DNA from: Nocardia tenerifensis NBRC 101015
GTDB taxonomy: Bacteria > Actinomycetota > Actinomycetes > Mycobacteriales > Mycobacteriaceae
DNA: 33,987 bases
Direction of reading: 5' to 3'
Assembly: GCF_000308715.1 (NCBI RefSeq)
Contig: NZ_BAGH01000076.1
Location: forward strand, 1 to 33,987
Made by a program: the position numbers and the translations under genes. Below the pieces are notes generated by a model that was not told the DNA's origin, did not search any database, and saw only the letters and a program-made list of their open reading frames with translations. Below, piece by piece: positions 1 to 6,922 of the stretch; position 1 is the first letter of the stretch; every line of letters begins with the position of its first letter.

Positions 1-259
1 GAGCCCGGGGACGCCGAGGGCGTTCGCTGCCCACTTCATCCTTGGTCCGGGTGAACAGCTCCAGGTGGAAACAGTCCGCGCACCGGTAGGCGTCGACCAG
101 CCAGTGCGCACGGCCGGTCCGGATCGCGCCCCAGTAGCCGATCTCCAGCGGCCCCTCGACCCAGCGGGCATGGCCGCGGGAACTGTCGCCGGAATCCTCG
201 ATGAAGCCGGGCATCAGGTTCTCGCTGTCGCAGTGGGTACAGTGCATCGCCGTCATCAT
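1..259 (-). CDS. Zinc-ribbon hypothetical protein, 3' end outside window
   Basis: This reading frame runs from ATG at 259 to the window edge without a stop, giving at least 86 residues. Two CxxC pairs are visible: CTHC at residues 7-10 and CADC about 50 residues later. This is the layout of a small structural zinc ribbon. Between them lie tryptophan- and glycine-rich stretches (ARWVEGPLEIGYWG). It starts 18 bases after the stop of the phosphosugar mutase gene on the same strand, so it is probably the last or a later gene of that operon. A second ATG at 247 (MHCTHC) is an equally good start, and neither has a strong ribosome binding site. I do not recognise the protein and assign no function. 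Confidence 0.6.
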   Translation of the reverse strand, partial: MMTAMHCTHCDSENLMPGFIEDSGDSSRGHARWVEGPLEIGYWGAIRTGRAHWLVDAYRCADCFHLELFTRTKDEVGSERPRRPRA

Positions 260-277
260 CTGATGATGCCTGGCTGT

Positions 278-1774
278 TCAGAGCCCCCGGCAGTAATCGC
301 GCAATGCGGAAACATGCTGTTGCGCGGTGGCCCTGGCGGCCGGCAGTTCGGCGGCGGCCGCGACCGGCGTCACCACCTCGAGATAGCACTTGAGCTTCGG
401 TTCGGTACCGGACGGTCGGATCACGAGGCGGGACGTGGCGCCCTCGAAAACCAGTGCGTCCGTCCGCATCCGACCGCGCACCTGAAGCAGGTCGGTGTAC
501 TTCGCCGGCTCGCCCGCGATCTCGTCCGGCGGGTTGGCGCGCAGCCTGGCGACCACGTCCGCGGCGGCCGCGGGCGAGTCCAGCCGTAGCGCGACCTGAT
601 CCGTGCTGTGCAGGCCGAATTCGACCGCGTAGTCGTCGAGTCGGTCGGACAGGGTGCGGCCCACCGCCTTCAGCCGGGCGACCAGATCGACGGCCAGCAC
701 CGCGGCCGAGATGCCGTCCTTGTCGCGGACAGCAGCCGGGTCGACGCAGTGACCGATCGCCTCCTCGTAGGCATACACCAGGCCGTCGCCCGCCCTGGCC
801 AGCCATTTGAAGCCGGTGAGGGTCTCCGCGTAGCGGGCCCCGCGGGCCGGGGCGAGCTTGGACAACAGGCGCGACGACACGATGGTGGTGGCGACCAGGG
901 CGTCCGGCGGCGCGGTGCGCAGCACACAGTCGCCGAGCAGCACGCCGGTCTCGTCGCCGCGCAGCATTCGCCAGGTGTTGTCCGGCAACGGGATTCCCAC
1001 GGCGCAGCGGTCGGTGTCGGGGTCGAGCGCGATGGCGACGTCCGCGCCGACTCGGGTGGCGAGGGCCAGGAGTAGATCGGTCGCGCCGGGTTCTTCCGGA
1101 TTCGGGAACGCGACGGTGGGGAAGTCCGGGTCGGGCTCGAACTGCTCCTCGACCACGTGCACGTCGGTGAAGCCCGCCGCGGCGAGGGCGCGCACCGCCA
1201 GCTCGCCGCCGACGCCGTGCAGTGGTGTCAGCGCGATCCGGATGGCGGCCCGCGCCCCGTCGCCGCCGATCAGCGAGGGCAGCGCGGCAACCCGGTCCAG
1301 GTAGCGCTGCACCACGTCGTCACCCGCCGCAGCGACCGGCGTGCGCGCGACGGGATCGGTGACCGCGTCGATGTGCCGCTCGATCTCGGCGTCGGCGGGC
1401 GCGAGCAGCTGCGAGCCGCCGTCGAGGTAGACCTTGTAGCCGTTGTCGGTGGCCGGGTTGTGCGACGCGGTGATCTGCACGCCGGCCACCGCGCCGAGCT
1501 CACGGACCGCGTACGCGACCACGGGCGTGGGCAGCGGCCGCGGCAGCAGCGTCACCGGAAAGCCTGCCGCGGCAAAGATTTCCGCCGTCGCGGCGGCGAA
1601 CTCCGCGGACCCGTGCCGCGCGTCGCGGCCGACCACCACCTTGCCGCCGCCGAGGCACCGCCCGCGCAGCCACTCGACGAGACCGGCGGTGGCCCTGGTC
1701 ACCGTCGCTACGTTCATGCCGTCGGGACCCTCGCGCAGCGGTCCCCGCAGACCGGCCGTGCCGAAGCGCAGCAT
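278..1774 (-). CDS. pmmB: Phosphosugar mutase, PGM2/PmmB type (possible phosphopentomutase)
   Basis: 498 aa alpha-D-phosphohexomutase family enzyme, which moves phosphate between C1 and C6 (or C5) of a sugar. The active-site serine loop TASHNPATDNGYKVY is at about 102-116 with the phosphoserine at S104. The magnesium loop DPDTDR is at 251-256. A GDETG sugar-binding loop and the C-terminal phosphate-binding RPSGTEPKLK are also present. The DNGYKVY variant and the TPLHGVGG and EPDPDFPTV segments are typical of the PGM2 branch, which includes phosphopentomutases. The start is forced: the preceding in-frame codon is the TAG of the purine nucleoside phosphorylase gene. The protein therefore lacks the roughly 35-residue N-terminal lead I recall in mycobacterial PmmB. 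Pairing with a phosphorylase that releases ribose 1-phosphate suggests conversion to ribose 5-phosphate; this is inferred. Confidence 0.9.
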   Translation of the reverse strand: MLRFGTAGLRGPLREGPDGMNVATVTRATAGLVEWLRGRCLGGGKVVVGRDARHGSAEFAAATAEIFAAAGFPVTLLPRPLPTPVVAYAVRELGAVAGVQITASHNPATDNGYKVYLDGGSQLLAPADAEIERHIDAVTDPVARTPVAAAGDDVVQRYLDRVAALPSLIGGDGARAAIRIALTPLHGVGGELAVRALAAAGFTDVHVVEEQFEPDPDFPTVAFPNPEEPGATDLLLALATRVGADVAIALDPDTDRCAVGIPLPDNTWRMLRGDETGVLLGDCVLRTAPPDALVATTIVSSRLLSKLAPARGARYAETLTGFKWLARAGDGLVYAYEEAIGHCVDPAAVRDKDGISAAVLAVDLVARLKAVGRTLSDRLDDYAVEFGLHSTDQVALRLDSPAAAADVVARLRANPPDEIAGEPAKYTDLLQVRGRMRTDALVFEGATSRLVIRPSGTEPKLKCYLEVVTPVAAAAELPAARATAQQHVSALRDYCRGL

Positions 1775-2584
1775 CTACACCCGCTCCAGCACGCCGCGCA
1801 GCAGCTTGCCCAGGCGCGGTGCGGCGGCCTGGCCCTCGGCCAGCACCTCGGCGTGCGAGAGATGTCCGCCGGTGACGCCCGCGGCCAGATTGGTGACCAG
1901 CGAGATGCCCAGCACCCGTGCGCCGAGCGCGCGGCAGGCGATGGCCTCCAGCACGGTCGACATGCCGACCAGATCGGCGCCGACGGTGCGCAGCATCCGG
2001 ATCTCGGCCGGCGTCTCGTACTGCGGGCCGGTCAGCCCGGCGTACACGCCCTCGGTGAGGTTCGGGTCGATCTCCTTTGCGAGAGCACGCAATTCGGGGT
2101 CCCAGGCGTCGACGAGGTCGACGAACGTCGCCCCGGTCAACGGCGTGCGGCCGGTGAGGTTCAGATGATCGCTGATCAGCACCGGCTCGCCGACCCGCAG
2201 CCCCTCGCGGATCCCGCCCGCGGCGTTGGTGAGCAGCACGATCTCGGCGCCGGCCGCGACGGCCGCGGTGACGGGGTGCACCACATCGGTCGGCTGGTAG
2301 CCCTCGTACAGATGCTGGCGTCCCATCAGCAGCAGCACCGGCGTCTCGCCGACGGTGACCGAGTGGACCATGCCGACATGCCCCTGCGCGCTCGGCGTCC
2401 CGAACCCGGGCAGCTCCGGCATGGGCACCGACGCGACGGGCGTGCCGATCTCCGCGGCCGCGTCCTGCCAGCCCGAGCCGAGCACCACCGCAACCCGGTG
2501 ACGCGGCACTCCAGTACGTTCGGCGATCGCCTCGGCGGCCTGTTCGGCAAGCATGGGATCACTGTATTGGATCTGCCCGGTCAT
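1775..2584 (-). CDS. punA: Purine nucleoside phosphorylase
   Basis: 269 aa, the usual length for the trimeric PNP/MTAP family. It splits inosine, guanosine or deoxy forms with phosphate into free base and (deoxy)ribose 1-phosphate in the cytoplasm. Visible motifs are the phosphate-binding VVLGSGW (34-39), GRQHLYEGY (88-96), TNAAGGI (119-125), the DHLNLTG stretch, [13 protein letters not shown], and VGMSTVLEA, where the methionine contacts ribose. ATG 2584 has only a weak AGG upstream; an internal ATG ([10 protein letters not shown]) is possible but less likely. The stop codon abuts the ATG of the mutase gene with no spacer and in the same frame, so the two are certainly co-transcribed. This corresponds to deoD/punA next to pmmB in mycobacteria. 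Confidence 0.93.
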   Translation of the reverse strand: MTGQIQYSDPMLAEQAAEAIAERTGVPRHRVAVVLGSGWQDAAAEIGTPVASVPMPELPGFGTPSAQGHVGMVHSVTVGETPVLLLMGRQHLYEGYQPTDVVHPVTAAVAAGAEIVLLTNAAGGIREGLRVGEPVLISDHLNLTGRTPLTGATFVDLVDAWDPELRALAKEIDPNLTEGVYAGLTGPQYETPAEIRMLRTVGADLVGMSTVLEAIACRALGARVLGISLVTNLAAGVTGGHLSHAEVLAEGQAAAPRLGKLLRGVLERV

Positions 2585-2612
2585 GGGCTTGCCTGTCGAC
2601 CCGCTTCGTCGT

Positions 2613-2624
2613 CCCCGGCCGGGG
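2613..2624. repeat. Small GC palindrome upstream of punA
   Basis: CCCCGGCCGGGG is a perfect 12-bp palindrome about 30 bases before the punA start, in the 257-bp region between punA and the divergent enoyl-CoA isomerase gene. It could form a short hairpin in the punA leader. Nothing else coding is apparent in 2585-2841. Confidence 0.3.
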
Positions 2625-2829
2625 GTTCTCTACTCGGGACTGAGGACGGGCCGTAGTCGTGAATCGCGCGGGAAGATCAAGTCCCCCAAGGCTGATCGCG
2701 TGGTCCTCGAGCACGCCCGATCATAGGTGCGCGCGATGATTGCGAGAAGGGCATACGGCTGCTGCGTGCGAGGTAGAGAGTGCGGCACAGAAATGCTACC
2801 CGCGAGTAGGGGCCGCTCCGCGCGCCGGA

Positions 2830-2835
2830 TACTCT
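2830..2835 (+). promoter_or_regulatory. Leaderless -10 element for the isomerase gene
   Basis: TACTCT (TANNNT) is followed by exactly six bases and then ATG 2842. In mycobacteria this arrangement places the transcription start on the A of the start codon. It supports ATG 2842 over the upstream in-frame codons and explains why no Shine-Dalgarno is present. Confidence 0.6.
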
Positions 2836-2841
2836 GCACCC

Positions 2842-3546
2842 ATGCCGTATCTGGAACGTGAAGGGGATGTGTTCGTCGTCTACCTCGGAAACGAGGGGCA
2901 GACGGACAGCGAGAACCGTTTCCACCCGGACTGGATCGACGAGTTCCACGCCGTGCTGGACAAGGTCGAGAGCTCCGAGGGGCCGGCCGCGCTGGTCACC
3001 GTGGCGACCGGCAAGTTCTACACCAACGGCCTCGACACCGACTGGCTGTTCGCCAACCTGGACAAGTCGCACGGCTACCTCGACCGCGTGCACTCGCTCT
3101 ACTCCCGGCTGCTCCAGTTCCCGATGCCGACGGTCGCCGCGATCAACGGCCACGCCTTCGGCGCGGGCGCCATGCTGGCGACCTCGCACGACTTCCGGAT
3201 GATGCGCGCCGATCGCGGCTTCTACTGCCTGCCCGAGGTGCACCTCGGCATGCCGTTCACCGTCGGCATGAACGCTCTGCTCAGCGGGCGGCTGGCCAAC
3301 CAGGTCTGCGTGCAGGCGATGACCACCGGCCACCGCAACCCGGCCGACGAGGCCATCGCCGCGGGCATCGTGGACGGCAAGGCCGACGCGGAGTCGTTGC
3401 TGGCGACCGCGGTGGCCAAGGCCGCGGCATTGGCGAGCAACCGCAGGCCGAATCTGGCGGTGATCAAGCGCGCGCTGCACGCCGACGCGCTCGCCGGTCT
3501 CGCCGTGCCGACGACTCCGGAGAACCTGGCCTTCGCCACCGGCTAG
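2842..3546 (+). CDS. Enoyl-CoA hydratase/isomerase family protein, delta3-delta2-enoyl-CoA isomerase-like
   Basis: 234 aa crotonase-fold protein. GKFYTNGLD (57-65) and NGHAFGAGAMLA (102-113) form the CoA-binding and oxyanion-hole segments. FYCLPEVHLGMPF (127-139) carries a candidate catalytic glutamate, E132. The short length, the (S/T)NGLD motif and the single glutamate resemble the delta3,delta2-enoyl-CoA isomerases, which shift cis/trans-3 double bonds to trans-2 during oxidation of unsaturated fatty acids, more than classical hydratases with two glutamates. An upstream extension in the same frame to 2740 has no start signal; the leaderless promoter points to 2842. The gene stands alone, divergent from punA and 151 bases before amiB1. 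Substrate is not determinable from sequence. Confidence 0.85.
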   Translation: MPYLEREGDVFVVYLGNEGQTDSENRFHPDWIDEFHAVLDKVESSEGPAALVTVATGKFYTNGLDTDWLFANLDKSHGYLDRVHSLYSRLLQFPMPTVAAINGHAFGAGAMLATSHDFRMMRADRGFYCLPEVHLGMPFTVGMNALLSGRLANQVCVQAMTTGHRNPADEAIAAGIVDGKADAESLLATAVAKAAALASNRRPNLAVIKRALHADALAGLAVPTTPENLAFATG

Positions 3547-3564
3547 GTCCGGCCATCGGACCGA

Positions 3565-3576
3565 CCGAACGTTCGG
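3565..3576. promoter_or_regulatory. 12-bp perfect palindrome, possible operator
   Basis: CCGAACGTTCGG lies 18 bases after the isomerase stop and about 120 bases before the amiB1 start. It is short for a terminator and has no T-run, so a repressor site is the more natural reading, but nothing identifies the regulator. Confidence 0.25.
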
Positions 3577-3697
3577 CGGTGCCGACGCCGCTGAAGTGCG
3601 CGAATAACGCAGCGGCGGTACGAAACGCGGCAGTTCCCGAGGCGCTGGACCGGCGCGGGATACCCTCGGTTTGCGGCCGAGTGCAAGACTGTGTTCC

Positions 3698-4936
3698 ATG
3701 CCACCACCGCGCAGCGGGCACCAGGAATCGCGCAGCGACTACGACGTCACGCGCGCCGATGCCATGCAGCAGTCGGACGCGGCGATCAAGGCCGCGGTCG
3801 ACGAGCTGATCGACCTCTCGCACTCCATCCACGCCGAGCCGGAGCTCGCGTTCGAGGAGACCAGAAGCGTCGCCAAGGCCATCGCGCCGCTCGCCGAGCG
3901 CGGCTTCGAGGTCACCACCGGCGTCGCCGAGCTGCCGACCGCGTTTCGCGCGAGCTTCGGCAGCGGCCCGCTGACCGTGGGTATCTGCGCGGAGTACGAC
4001 GCGCTGCCCGGTATGGGACATGCCTGCGGGCACAACATCATTGCCGCGTCAGCGGTCGGCGCGGCGCTGGGCCTGGCCGAGGTCGCCGACGCGCTCGGGC
4101 TGACCGTGCTCGTGCTCGGCACGCCCGCCGAGGAGAGCGGCGGCGGCAAGGTGCTGATGCTCGAGCACGGCGTCTTCGACGACGTGGCGATGGCGATGAT
4201 GGTGCACCCTGGCCCGCTCGACATCGTCGGCGCGCGTTCGCTGGCGATGGCCGATCTGGCCATCGAGTTCCACGGCCGCGAGGCGCACGCCAGCGCAGCA
4301 CCGGAACTGGGCCGCAACGCCGGCGACGCGGTCACCGTCACTCAGGTAGCTCTGGGATTGCTGAGGCAGCATCTCCAGCCCGGTCAGCAACTGCACGGTA
4401 TAGTCGGCGATGGTGGCGTAGCCCCCAACATCGTGCCCGGACGTGCGGAACTGCTGTATTACCTACGCGCAGTCGACTCCGCCTCCCTCGACGATCTGAT
4501 GCGACGAGCGTCGGCGTGTTTCGAGGCCGGCGCCCTTGCGACCGGCTGCACCCACGAAATCCGGACTGTCGCGCCGACATATACCGAGCTGACACCCGAT
4601 CCGGCGTTACTGTTTGCCTACCGCGAGCAGATAACCGGTTTGGGGCGAGTGCCGATCGCACCCGAGCTCGAGGCACAGCGGCCGCTCGGGAGCACGGACA
4701 TGGGCAACGTCACCAACGTCATCCCGGGCATCCACCCGGTCATCGGCATCGATGCCGGTGGCGCGGTGACGCATCAGCCGGGTTTCGCCGCGGCGAGCGT
4801 CAACGCTTCGGCGGATCGCGCGGTGGTCGATGGTGCGCTCGCACTCGCGCGTACCGCGATCACGGCTGCCGGCGATGAAGACAACAGGGACAGGTTGTTG
4901 CAACGGCTCGTTCAACGACAGGAGGAATCTCGGTGA
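3698..4936 (+). CDS. amiB1: M20-family amidohydrolase, AmiB1-like
   Basis: 412 aa from ATG 3698. Zinc-dependent M20 peptidase/amidohydrolase of the N-acyl-amino-acid or aminobenzoyl-glutamate hydrolase type. HSIHAEPELAF marks the N-terminus of the domain. CAEYDALPGMGHACGHN holds metal ligands, GTPAEESGGGK the catalytic glutamate pair, and the C-terminal LGSTDMGN and HQPGF are also typical. Start choice: codon bias is coding-like from 3698, and AAGACT stands seven bases before it as a weak leaderless -10. ATG 3764 (MQQSDAAIK) is a credible shorter start and neither has a ribosome site. Bases about 4342-4660 use many rare codons (GTA, GGA, ATA, TTA, CTA, CGA) unlike the rest of the gene. The stop overlaps the amiA1 GTG by four bases. 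Confidence 0.88.
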   Translation: MPPPRSGHQESRSDYDVTRADAMQQSDAAIKAAVDELIDLSHSIHAEPELAFEETRSVAKAIAPLAERGFEVTTGVAELPTAFRASFGSGPLTVGICAEYDALPGMGHACGHNIIAASAVGAALGLAEVADALGLTVLVLGTPAEESGGGKVLMLEHGVFDDVAMAMMVHPGPLDIVGARSLAMADLAIEFHGREAHASAAPELGRNAGDAVTVTQVALGLLRQHLQPGQQLHGIVGDGGVAPNIVPGRAELLYYLRAVDSASLDDLMRRASACFEAGALATGCTHEIRTVAPTYTELTPDPALLFAYREQITGLGRVPIAPELEAQRPLGSTDMGNVTNVIPGIHPVIGIDAGGAVTHQPGFAAASVNASADRAVVDGALALARTAITAAGDEDNRDRLLQRLVQRQEESR

Positions 4937-6192
4937 GCACTACCGGCCGTTCGGCGGAACGGGCGACTGGGACCGATACGGGGGCGTGCGCCCTCGCAGA
5001 CAGCCCGGCGAACATCGTATTGCCGAACACCGTAGGAACAGGTTTGGGATCAGTAGAGGGCTGGCTGTCGGAGCACGCGTCGGACCTCGTGCAGTGGCGT
5101 CGGCACATCCACGCCAACCCCGAACTGTCCCGAACCGAGTTCGCCACCACCGAATTCGTCTCCTCCTGGCTGATCAAGGCCGGCCTGACGCCGCGGCCGC
5201 TGCCCGGCGGCACCGGCATGATCTGTGACATCGGCCCCGAGGGCCCGCGCATCGGCCTGCGGGCCGACATGGACGCGCTGCCGCTGCAGGAGTTCACCGG
5301 CCTCAGCTTCGCCTCGACCGTGCCCGGCGTCTCGCACGCCTGCGGGCACGACGCGCACACCACGATCCTGCTCGGCACCGCGCTCGCGCTGGCCGAGGTG
5401 CCCGAGTTGCCGGTCGGCGTGCGACTGGTGTTCCAGCCGGCCGAGGAGGTCATGCCGGGCGGCGCGATCGACGTGGTCGCCACCGGCGCGATGGAGGGTG
5501 TGGAGCGGATCTTCGCGCTGCACTGCGATCCGCGCCTGGAGGTGGGCCGGGTCGGCATCCGCGTCGGCGCGATCACCTCGGCCGCCGACACCGTCGAGCT
5601 GGTGCTCGACTCGCCGGGCGGGCACACCTCGCGCCCGCACCTCACGAGCGATCTGGTCTACGCCATCGGCACGGTGATCACCGGCCTGCCGGGCCTGCTC
5701 AGCCGCCGCATCGATCCGCGCACCAGCACGGTCATGGTGTGGGGTGCGGTCAGTGCCGGCAAGGCGCCCAACGCGATTCCGCAGACCGGCATGCTCACCG
5801 GCACCGTCCGCACCGGCGATCACGCGACCTGGTCGCTGCTCGAGCCGATGGTGCGCGAGATCGTCGACGGCCTGCTCGCCCCGACCGGCGTGCGATACCA
5901 GCTGAACTATCGCCGCGGCGTGCCGCCGGTGGTCAACGACGAGCAGTCCACCCGGATGTTCGAGGACGCGATCCGCAGGCTCGGCCCGGACGCGCTGGCC
6001 GACACCATGCAATCCGGTGGCGGCGAGGACTTCTCGTGGTATCTGGAGGAGGTGCCCGGCGCGATGGCGCGTCTCGGCGTCTGGTCCGGGCACGGCGAGC
6101 AGCTGGACCTGCACCAGCCGACCTTCGACATCGATGAGCGGGCGCTCTCGGTCGGCGTGCGGGTGCTGACCAATATCGTGCTGAACGCTTAA
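4933..6192 (+). CDS. amiA1: M20-family amidohydrolase, AmiA1-like
   Basis: 419 aa, paralogous to the gene before it. The start is well supported: GTG 4933 overlaps the amiB1 stop as GTGA and is preceded by a strong AGGAGG. Domain landmarks are WRRHIHANPELS, GLRADMDALPLQEF, SHACGHDAHTTILLGTAL (metal ligands), FQPAEEVMPGGA (catalytic glutamates), an inserted dimerisation (lid) domain around GGHTSRPH, and GGEDFSWYLEEVPG near the end. This matches amidohydrolases that remove acyl or aminobenzoyl groups from amino acids; the true substrate is unknown. The first 35 residues (to about LGSVEGW) are low in conserved features and use unusual codons, so they look like a lineage-specific extension. The two amidohydrolases may work as a heteromer, as AbgA/AbgB do; this is inferred. 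Confidence 0.9.
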   Translation: MSTTGRSAERATGTDTGACALADSPANIVLPNTVGTGLGSVEGWLSEHASDLVQWRRHIHANPELSRTEFATTEFVSSWLIKAGLTPRPLPGGTGMICDIGPEGPRIGLRADMDALPLQEFTGLSFASTVPGVSHACGHDAHTTILLGTALALAEVPELPVGVRLVFQPAEEVMPGGAIDVVATGAMEGVERIFALHCDPRLEVGRVGIRVGAITSAADTVELVLDSPGGHTSRPHLTSDLVYAIGTVITGLPGLLSRRIDPRTSTVMVWGAVSAGKAPNAIPQTGMLTGTVRTGDHATWSLLEPMVREIVDGLLAPTGVRYQLNYRRGVPPVVNDEQSTRMFEDAIRRLGPDALADTMQSGGGEDFSWYLEEVPGAMARLGVWSGHGEQLDLHQPTFDIDERALSVGVRVLTNIVLNA

Positions 6193-6214
6193 CGCGAGCC
6201 GCAGATCGATCTCC

Positions 6215-6252
6215 AACGACGTGGTCGGCCCCTCGGGGTCGGCCACGTCGTT
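6215..6252. terminator. Hairpin between convergent genes
   Basis: AACGACGTGG (6215-6224) pairs perfectly with CCACGTCGTT (6243-6252). The pairing continues through TCGGCCCC/GGGGTCGG with two G-T wobbles, leaving a two- to four-base loop. The 18-bp stem sits between the stop of amiA1 (6192) and the stop of the convergent cyclotransferase gene (6259), so it can serve both strands. There is no T-run, as is common in high-GC actinobacteria. Confidence 0.75.
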
Positions 6253-6258
6253 CGTCTG

Positions 6259-6732
6259 TCAGCCGAAGTTGCCGGGCCCCACGTTGCGACTGTTGCGGGT
6301 GCGCAGGGAGTGCACGTAATCCGCGGGCGCCCCGGCCTTTTCGGCCGCGTCGGCGATGACGCCGATGTAGCGGGCCGACGGCAGCCCGCCCTCGTACGCG
6401 TCGAGCACATACAGCCAGGCCAGGGTCGGCTCGGCGCCGCTCTCGCTGCGGGTGACGCGTAGCCGGATCTTCTTGTGGATGCCAAAGTCCGAGCCCTCCC
6501 AGCGATCGAGGCGCTGCTCGTCCTCGGGCGACACGTCGTAGAGGACGACGAAGACTCGGGAGCCGGGCTCCTCGACCACCGTCGCCAAGGGCCCCTCCCA
6601 GCCGATGTCGTCACCAGCGAAGGTGAGCCGCCAGCCCTCCAACCAGCCCGTTCCGGACATGGGCGAGTGCGGGCAGCGCTCGAGCATCTGGGTTGAGTCC
6701 ATGTTGGACCCGTAGGCGGCGTAAATCGGCAC
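6259..6732 (-). CDS. Gamma-glutamylcyclotransferase-like protein (Rv3304-type)
   Basis: 157 aa from GTG 6732. The opening YAAYGSNM is the substrate-binding loop of the gamma-glutamylcyclotransferase fold. It is followed by GTGWLEGWRLTF, VFVVLYDVSPEDEQRLDRWEG, whose glutamate is a candidate catalytic acid, and LYVLDAYEGGLPSARYIGVIADAAEKAGAP. The family cyclises gamma-glutamyl amines or peptides to 5-oxoproline, but actinobacterial members are not characterised as far as I know. A much longer reading frame extends upstream to 6942, but its extra sequence is not conserved-looking, and TACCCT six bases before GTG 6732 fixes the start as leaderless. It corresponds to the gene between lpdA and amiA1 in mycobacteria. 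Confidence 0.85.
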   Translation of the reverse strand: MPIYAAYGSNMDSTQMLERCPHSPMSGTGWLEGWRLTFAGDDIGWEGPLATVVEEPGSRVFVVLYDVSPEDEQRLDRWEGSDFGIHKKIRLRVTRSESGAEPTLAWLYVLDAYEGGLPSARYIGVIADAAEKAGAPADYVHSLRTRNSRNVGPGNFG

Positions 6733-6738
6733 CAGAGA

Positions 6739-6744
6739 AGGGTA
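6739..6744 (-). promoter_or_regulatory. Leaderless -10 element for the cyclotransferase gene
   Basis: On the minus strand TACCCT (TANNNT) is followed by the six bases TCTCTG and then GTG 6732. The spacing puts the transcript 5' end at the start codon, and it is the main reason for choosing this GTG. Confidence 0.55.
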
Positions 6745-6922
6745 GCCAATAACCTCCGAGGATCGACTCCATCCCGGCCAGATGCGGTATTCCTGCGGCG
6801 CGTTCCGGGCGCGGCGGCTGTCTGGACCTGTGGGGGGTGGTGGTCGGGCGACGGGTGGGCCTCGCCCGATAACGTTGACAGGTACCGGAGATCCCGGTGC
6901 GCAACCAGGAGCGGAGGTATCA

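Noticed and set aside
36..806. A 256-codon minus-strand frame overlapping the zinc-ribbon and mutase genes
   Set aside because: Arg/Gly-rich shadow of the mutase; the zinc-ribbon protein lies in a different frame and has paired CxxC motifs.
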